Shown here piece by piece: positions 61,224 to 64,000 of a DNA stretch of 64,000 nt. A program made the translations under genes and the position numbers. Below the pieces are notes generated by a model. That model did not search any database, was not told the origin of the DNA, and was given only the letters and a program-made list of their open reading frames with translations. The stretch's first letter is position 1. Every line of letters starts with the position of its first letter. The DNA comes from Halobacteriovoraceae bacterium (lineage in GTDB: Bacteria; Bdellovibrionota; Bacteriovoracia; Bacteriovoracales; Bacteriovoracaceae), in NCBI GenBank assembly GCA_002711995.1, contig PASN01000016.1, forward strand, positions 1 to 64,000. Reading direction: 5' to 3'.

Positions 61224-64000
61224 ATGAAATTGATTCGTTTACACCTGCAAGGCTTTAAATCGTTTAAAGACAAAACCACTATACATTTTGACGAGGGAAT
61301 TACTGGCATCGTTGGCCCCAATGGATGTGGTAAATCCAATATCGTAGATGCCCTTTTTTGGGTAATGGGTGCTCAATCTGCCAAGCACCTTCGTGGAACG
61401 AATATGAAGGACCTCATATTTGCAGGCTCCTCCAAGTACAGTCCAGGAAGGTTTGCAGAAGTAACTCTTGTTCTTCAAAATGACACCGGAAAGCACATCC
61501 ATATTGGCAATCAGGTAACTAGACCATCAGAAATAGCCTTAACCAGAAAGCTTTATAGAAACGGTGAAACTGAATACAGAATCAATGGAATGCCAGCAAG
61601 GCTAAAAGATATCCATGAAGTGTTCATGGACACTGGTGCCGGCGCTAAGTCTTACTCTATTATTGCACAAGGGGAAATTAATAGACTTGTACAAGCTAAG
61701 CCTGAAGAGCGTCGTGTAATGATTGAGGAAGTTGCGGGCATCACGAAGTTTAAGATTAGAAAAAAAGAATCTCTTAAGAAAATTGAAAGAACTCAATCTA
61801 ATCTCAATAGGCTAAGTGACCTTCAGTCTGAAATATACAAAAACTTAAAACAATTGGAAAAACAGGCCGAGAAAGCTGACAAGGCCAGAAAACTAAAAGA
61901 AAAAATAAAGCGTCATCAGTTGATCGTTGATTCCCATAAAGAATTCGACTTCCTCACAGATTTTGTAAATGCAAAGAGAAAGCTAAAGCAGAATGAAGAG
62001 GACTTTGAACAGGCCAGCATGAGAAAGGACCAATTGGAACTTGCTCTTGAAGATGAAAGGATCAAAAAGACCGACCTAATGGAAAAGATCGATGGTCTTC
62101 AAGCTGAATACAACGAAATGGCCAAAGAGCTTGCAGCCAGTGAAGAAAGGCTCAAGCACTTAAAAAGAGCAAGAGAAGATAAAGAAAACAGAATAGAAGA
62201 GCGTCAAAGAGAAAATGAGGAACTTCAAGGTGATATTGAGGCAAGGTCTGAAAAGCTTGAAGAGCTAAAAGATAAATTAAGAGACTTAGAAAGCGCCAAC
62301 TATGAAGAGATGGACTTCTCCACAATGGAAGAGAGAGTCGAAAACCTTAAGCTTGACCTTTCTGAGAAGGAAGAGTCAATCAGAGACCTTGTATCCGAAC
62401 TTGAACAGGCCAAGGAAGAGTTTTCTGAAATTGATCAAAGAGTCTTTAGGAACAATTCTAAAATCGAGGAGTACTCCGGCAACCTCGAAGACATAGCTAG
62501 CGAGATTGAGGAAATTGAAACATCCACGGCCAACTTTTCTGACGATTTGGTTAAGCAGCGTGAGGAAGTGGCACAACTAAAAGACACTCTTTCTGACTTG
62601 GAAGAGAAACATTCCACAGCTAAAAGCGAGCTAAAAGAGAAAAGTGAACTTCTAAAGGAAAAAGACTCTAAACTACGTGTCCTTTCAAAAGAAGTTATCC
62701 AGCTAGAATCCAAAAAGCAGTCTTTGATAGATATTAATAAGTCTGGAGAAGGCGTTAAAGAAGGTGCCCTTCAATTTTTAGAAGGCGAAGCTAAGGACTC
62801 CTTTGAAATTCTTGGAAATATTATTGAGTGTGAAAAAGAATACGCTAAAGCGCTTGAAACTTTATTCGACACTAGTTTTGACGCTTTAGTTGCAAGCAGT
62901 AAAGACAATGAAGCTTTGGGGGGATGGTACAATGAAACCCCTTCTGCGAGCTTGGACTACATTATCCCTCAGGAGAACGGTGCGGACTGCGGGGTAGAAA
63001 CAATTGAAAGACTTCAATTAAAAGGTCTTGAGGGCGTTGTCGCAATCAATGACATTCTTAAAGTTAACGAGGATAAATTCTCCAAGGCCATGGCTATTTT
63101 CTTCAATGGCTATTATATAGCTCAAAACTTAAGTGGAGAGTTGGCCCTCAAGGTTGCTGAAGATATTCAATTTAAAGGACTTGTTTCTTTAGATGGCAGT
63201 GTATTTGTAGAGAAAGGTCTCAATGACGTAAAAATATCGAAAAGAAACCCTGATGAAGAGGTTATGGGCGTTGTTCAAAGAAACAACCTGATAAACGAAC
63301 TCTCTGAGCAGTATGAAGCTAAAAAGGCCGAGCTTGACGAGTTAGAACAATTAGTAAGCGCTTTAGAAGAAGAAATTGAAGATTAAAGGTCCCAGTATGA
63401 AGACCTTTCCGCCACACTTTCAGAAACCAATACAAGGTTTGTTTCTTTAAAGTCTTCTCTTGAATCAAGAGAGGAGAGCTTTGGCGCGACTTCTTCAAGA
63501 CTTGATATCTTAACAAAAAGAAAAGCAGAAATATCAAAGGCCAAGCTTGAAATTCTTGAAAAAGAAGAGGGTCTTCTGGACCAAAAGAATGACTTAGAAG
63601 AAAAAATTGAGGCTTACCAAGAGCAGCTTGAAGAGTTGAAGGAACGTGAACAGGAAATAAAGGCATCTTACGAAGAGCAACGTGGCGAATTGCTGGAGGT
63701 TCAAGCGAATGCCAAAACTTTCCATTCACAAGTAGAGGGCCTTCAGTCACAAATTGAAGATGTTGAGGCACAGCTTCAGAGATATAAAGAAAAGCAACTG
63801 TCGAATAACGAAATGCTGGACACCCTTGAATTTGAAATTCAAGAGGCTGAGCAGTCTCTTGAGGGACTCCAGGAGCAAAACAGCGACCAGGCCGAAGTTA
63901 TGAGCGAAAAGGAGAGCTTTTTAAACCTTGTAAAAGATGAATTGACCCAACTACTAACAGGGATGCAAGGTAGAGAGTCAGAAGTAAAAGAGCTTGTAAG
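61224..64000 (+). pseudogene. smc: Chromosome partition protein SMC, 5' part, interrupted by in-frame TAA
   Basis: The protein starts MKLIRLHLQGFKSFKDKTTI with Walker A GPNGCGKSNIVDALFW (from about residue 31), continues into the Q-loop region and a long coiled coil (about 170-500), then the hinge (about 510-665; ILGNIIECEKEYAKALETLF, GLVSLDGSVFVEKG). Codon 721 (63384-63386) is TAA, following LVSALEEEIED; the same frame then runs open to the window end as coiled coil (RSQYEDLSATLSETNTRF and so on). The C-terminal head lies outside the window. ATG 61224 has GAGGGA upstream. As read, the product would be a 720-residue half SMC without the signature motif. Confidence 0.85.

Noticed and set aside
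63319-63771. 150-codon minus-strand frame at the smc stop
   Set aside because: It is antisense to the coiled coil on both sides of the TAA; the coiled-coil frame is the coding one.

Overview
The window is a stretch of bacterial chromosome, moderately AT-rich and densely coding, with no insertion sequence, phage or CRISPR array visible. Gene content and style (Tad-type secretion protein next to several FHA proteins, a receiver protein with a long acidic tail, MCP and sensor kinase, sigma-54 activator, polysaccharide ABC exporter, split biotin-dependent carboxylase) fit a Gram-negative predator-like lineage of the Bdellovibrionota, most likely Bacteriovoracia. This placement is inferred from gene content, not from a phylogeny.

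Layout. 1-14065: the 3' end of tuf, then a continuous S10-spc-alpha ribosomal cluster (rpsJ to rplQ, with secY, adk, infA, rpmJ and rpoA). rpsD is absent from its usual place between rpsK and rpoA. 14091-20697: a TlpA-like thioredoxin gene that starts right on the rplQ terminator, a sigma-54 activator, a three-gene biotin-dependent acyl-CoA carboxylase and an unknown protein. 20694-28630: an M16 peptidase, a glycosyltransferase plus an unknown partner, a three-gene polysaccharide ABC exporter with a small S26-like peptidase, and hemW. 28691-32399: the heat-shock operon grpE-dnaK-dnaJ; its DnaJ keeps only two of the four zinc-finger motifs. 32529-38908: LpoA-like lipoprotein, hpt, mreB, a PilZ protein, a lipoprotein and nagZ, a cell-envelope block.

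38995-47602 is the most unusual part: a tightly overlapping run encoding a TadC-like protein with an added secreted N-terminal domain, a DUF192 protein, three membrane-anchored FHA proteins (one built like a transmembrane sensor, two with TPR-like tails) and a PP2C phosphatase, followed by a receiver-domain protein. It looks like phospho-threonine signalling built around a Tad/T2SF inner-membrane protein, with no kinase in the window. 47586-49812: birA, rph, the dITP/XTP pyrophosphatase gene and tRNA-Pro(UGG). 49817-57044 is mostly on the minus strand: MCP with an overlapping thioredoxin-like partner, a histidine kinase, a YbhN/phospholipase D pair and an amidoligase-like protein.

57117-60755 is an operon of an SDR epimerase-SRPBCC fusion, a photolyase and an FAD oxidoreductase, with a perfect 20-bp palindrome just upstream in the divergent promoter region. 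The photolyase is cut by an in-frame TAA. At the right edge smc is likewise cut by an in-frame TAA, with the coiled coil continuing in the same frame to the end of the window. Two such lesions about 4.4 kb apart are the strongest sequence anomaly. They could be real nonsense mutations, readthrough sites or base errors in the assembly.

Several genes have a promoter-like element so close to the start codon that their mRNAs would be leaderless or nearly so. The ribosomal genes, in contrast, have clear Shine-Dalgarno sequences.
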